Assembly: GCA_017378975.1 (NCBI GenBank)
Contig: JAFNXT010000004.1
Span: 1-5,313 of the forward strand
DNA: 5,313 bases
Reading direction: 5' to 3'
Source of the DNA: Oscillospiraceae bacterium
Lineage (GTDB): Bacteria > Bacillota > Clostridia > Oscillospirales > Oscillospiraceae
Part shown: positions 4,974 through 5,313 of the stretch, piece by piece
Layout: each line of letters begins with the position of its first letter
How positions within the stretch are numbered: position 1 is the first letter of the stretch
The notes under the pieces: model-generated
Databases searched by the model: none
Seen by the model: only the letters and a program-made list of their open reading frames with translations
Told to the model about the DNA's origin: nothing
Program-made: the position numbers and the translations under genes

Positions 4974-5007
4974 ATGACCTCCTGTCCGGATCCGGGCAGG
5001 AGGTCAT
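4974..5007. terminator. Strong hairpin between convergent genes, probable bidirectional terminator
   Basis: ATGACCTCCTG (4974-4984) and CAGGAGGTCAT (4997-5007) are perfect 11-bp arms. The inner TCCG and CGGG extend the stem to 15 bp around a GATC loop. It begins 3 nt after the rex stop and ends 5 nt before the stop of the minus-strand gene, the expected place for a shared terminator. In the rex direction only a three-T run follows. On the minus strand a T6 tract comes about 10 nt after the stem. Termination may therefore be inefficient, with the hairpin acting mainly to protect 3' ends. Confidence 0.75.
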
Positions 5008-5012
5008 TTCCA

Positions 5013-5313
5013 TCATCTAAGGCTTCTCAGTTCGTTACAGAACCTGCTGAAGTCCATTTCCGTACGCTTGGTCAGGATGAGTTGGGACAGGGCTTCCACG
5101 CTGGCGCGGCGGCAACGGTCCCGGATGGGACATGCGTCGCAGTGATGGAGGTCACAATGCAGGATATAGGGGGCGAAGGGGTTTTGACCGTTCCTGATAT
5201 GATAGGAAAGGTCAACGACGGTCTCTTTACGGTGGAAGACGCACAGATCATGCCAGATGTCGTGATCTGCCGGTGCTTCCGGCTTCCAGTCGAGGTAACG
5301 CCTCAGGCAGACA
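5013..5313 (-). CDS. Unrecognised Cys/His-rich protein, C-terminal fragment (cut by the right edge)
   Basis: An open frame on the minus strand enters from the right edge and stops with TGA at 5015-5013, giving 99 visible residues. I do not recognise the family. It is charged and soluble-looking, with a Cys/His cluster in ILHCDLHHCDACPIRDRC (50-67): C53, C58, C61 and C67 spaced CX4CX2CX5C, plus His 52, 56 and 57. The CX2CX5C part resembles iron-sulfur or zinc clusters at the ends of DNA-repair enzymes (endonuclease III/MutY have CX6CX2CX5C; Cas4/AddB-type nucleases end in CX2CX5C). The first spacing is different and the flanking sequence does not convince me, so no function is assigned. Codon use resembles the neighbouring genes, and its stop lies just beyond the shared hairpin, which supports it being real. 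Confidence 0.7.
   Translation of the reverse strand, partial: VCLRRYLDWKPEAPADHDIWHDLCVFHRKETVVDLSYHIRNGQNPFAPYILHCDLHHCDACPIRDRCRRASVEALSQLILTKRTEMDFSRFCNELRSLR

Overview
The window looks like a chromosomal segment of a spore-forming Firmicute, most likely a fairly GC-rich member of the Clostridia (Oscillospiraceae-like; the lineage is an inference). The evidence is a complete spoIIGA-sigE pair, a T-box leader in front of pheS, a Rex redox repressor, and strong AGGAGG-type ribosome binding sites. No tRNA, rRNA, CRISPR array, insertion sequence or phage gene was found. The genes are core chromosomal genes.

Layout. (1) Positions 1-751, minus strand: the N-terminal 250 codons of pheS, running off the left edge. 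(2) Positions 752-1168: a 417-bp divergent intergenic region. For pheS it holds a sigma-A-type promoter, a full T-box riboswitch with candidate Phe specifier UUC, and the T-box terminator. For rarA it holds a separate sigma-A-type promoter. Between the two promoters lies a cluster of inverted repeats, including a perfect 11-4-11 palindrome over the pheS -10. (3) Positions 1169-2631, plus strand: rarA (mgsA) overlapping a small DUF951 gene by 4 nt, closed by an intrinsic terminator. (4) Positions 2727-4251, plus strand: the spoIIG operon, with a candidate Spo0A-type promoter, then spoIIGA and sigE with an ATGA overlap. (5) Positions 4248-4970, plus strand: rex with its own promoter. The -35 overlaps the sigE stop codon, and palindromic ATCGAT elements sit at exact 16-bp steps. 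(6) Positions 4974-5007: a strong hairpin between convergent genes. (7) Positions 5013-5313, minus strand: the C-terminal 99 residues of an unrecognised Cys/His-rich protein that enters from the right edge.

How the genes work together. PheS charges tRNA-Phe, and the T-box lets uncharged tRNA-Phe switch its transcription on. RarA acts at stalled replication forks, and the co-translated DUF951 protein has no established role. SpoIIGA is the membrane protease that activates pro-sigma-E in the mother cell during sporulation. Rex senses NADH/NAD+ and usually represses fermentative and respiratory genes. The usual clostridial partner sigG does not follow sigE here; rex does.

No clearly new multi-gene system is present. 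The least explained parts are the symmetry-rich pheS/rarA intergenic region, the non-canonical palindrome at the rex promoter beside a Rex with an atypical DNA-binding wing, and the unidentified Cys-cluster protein at the right edge.
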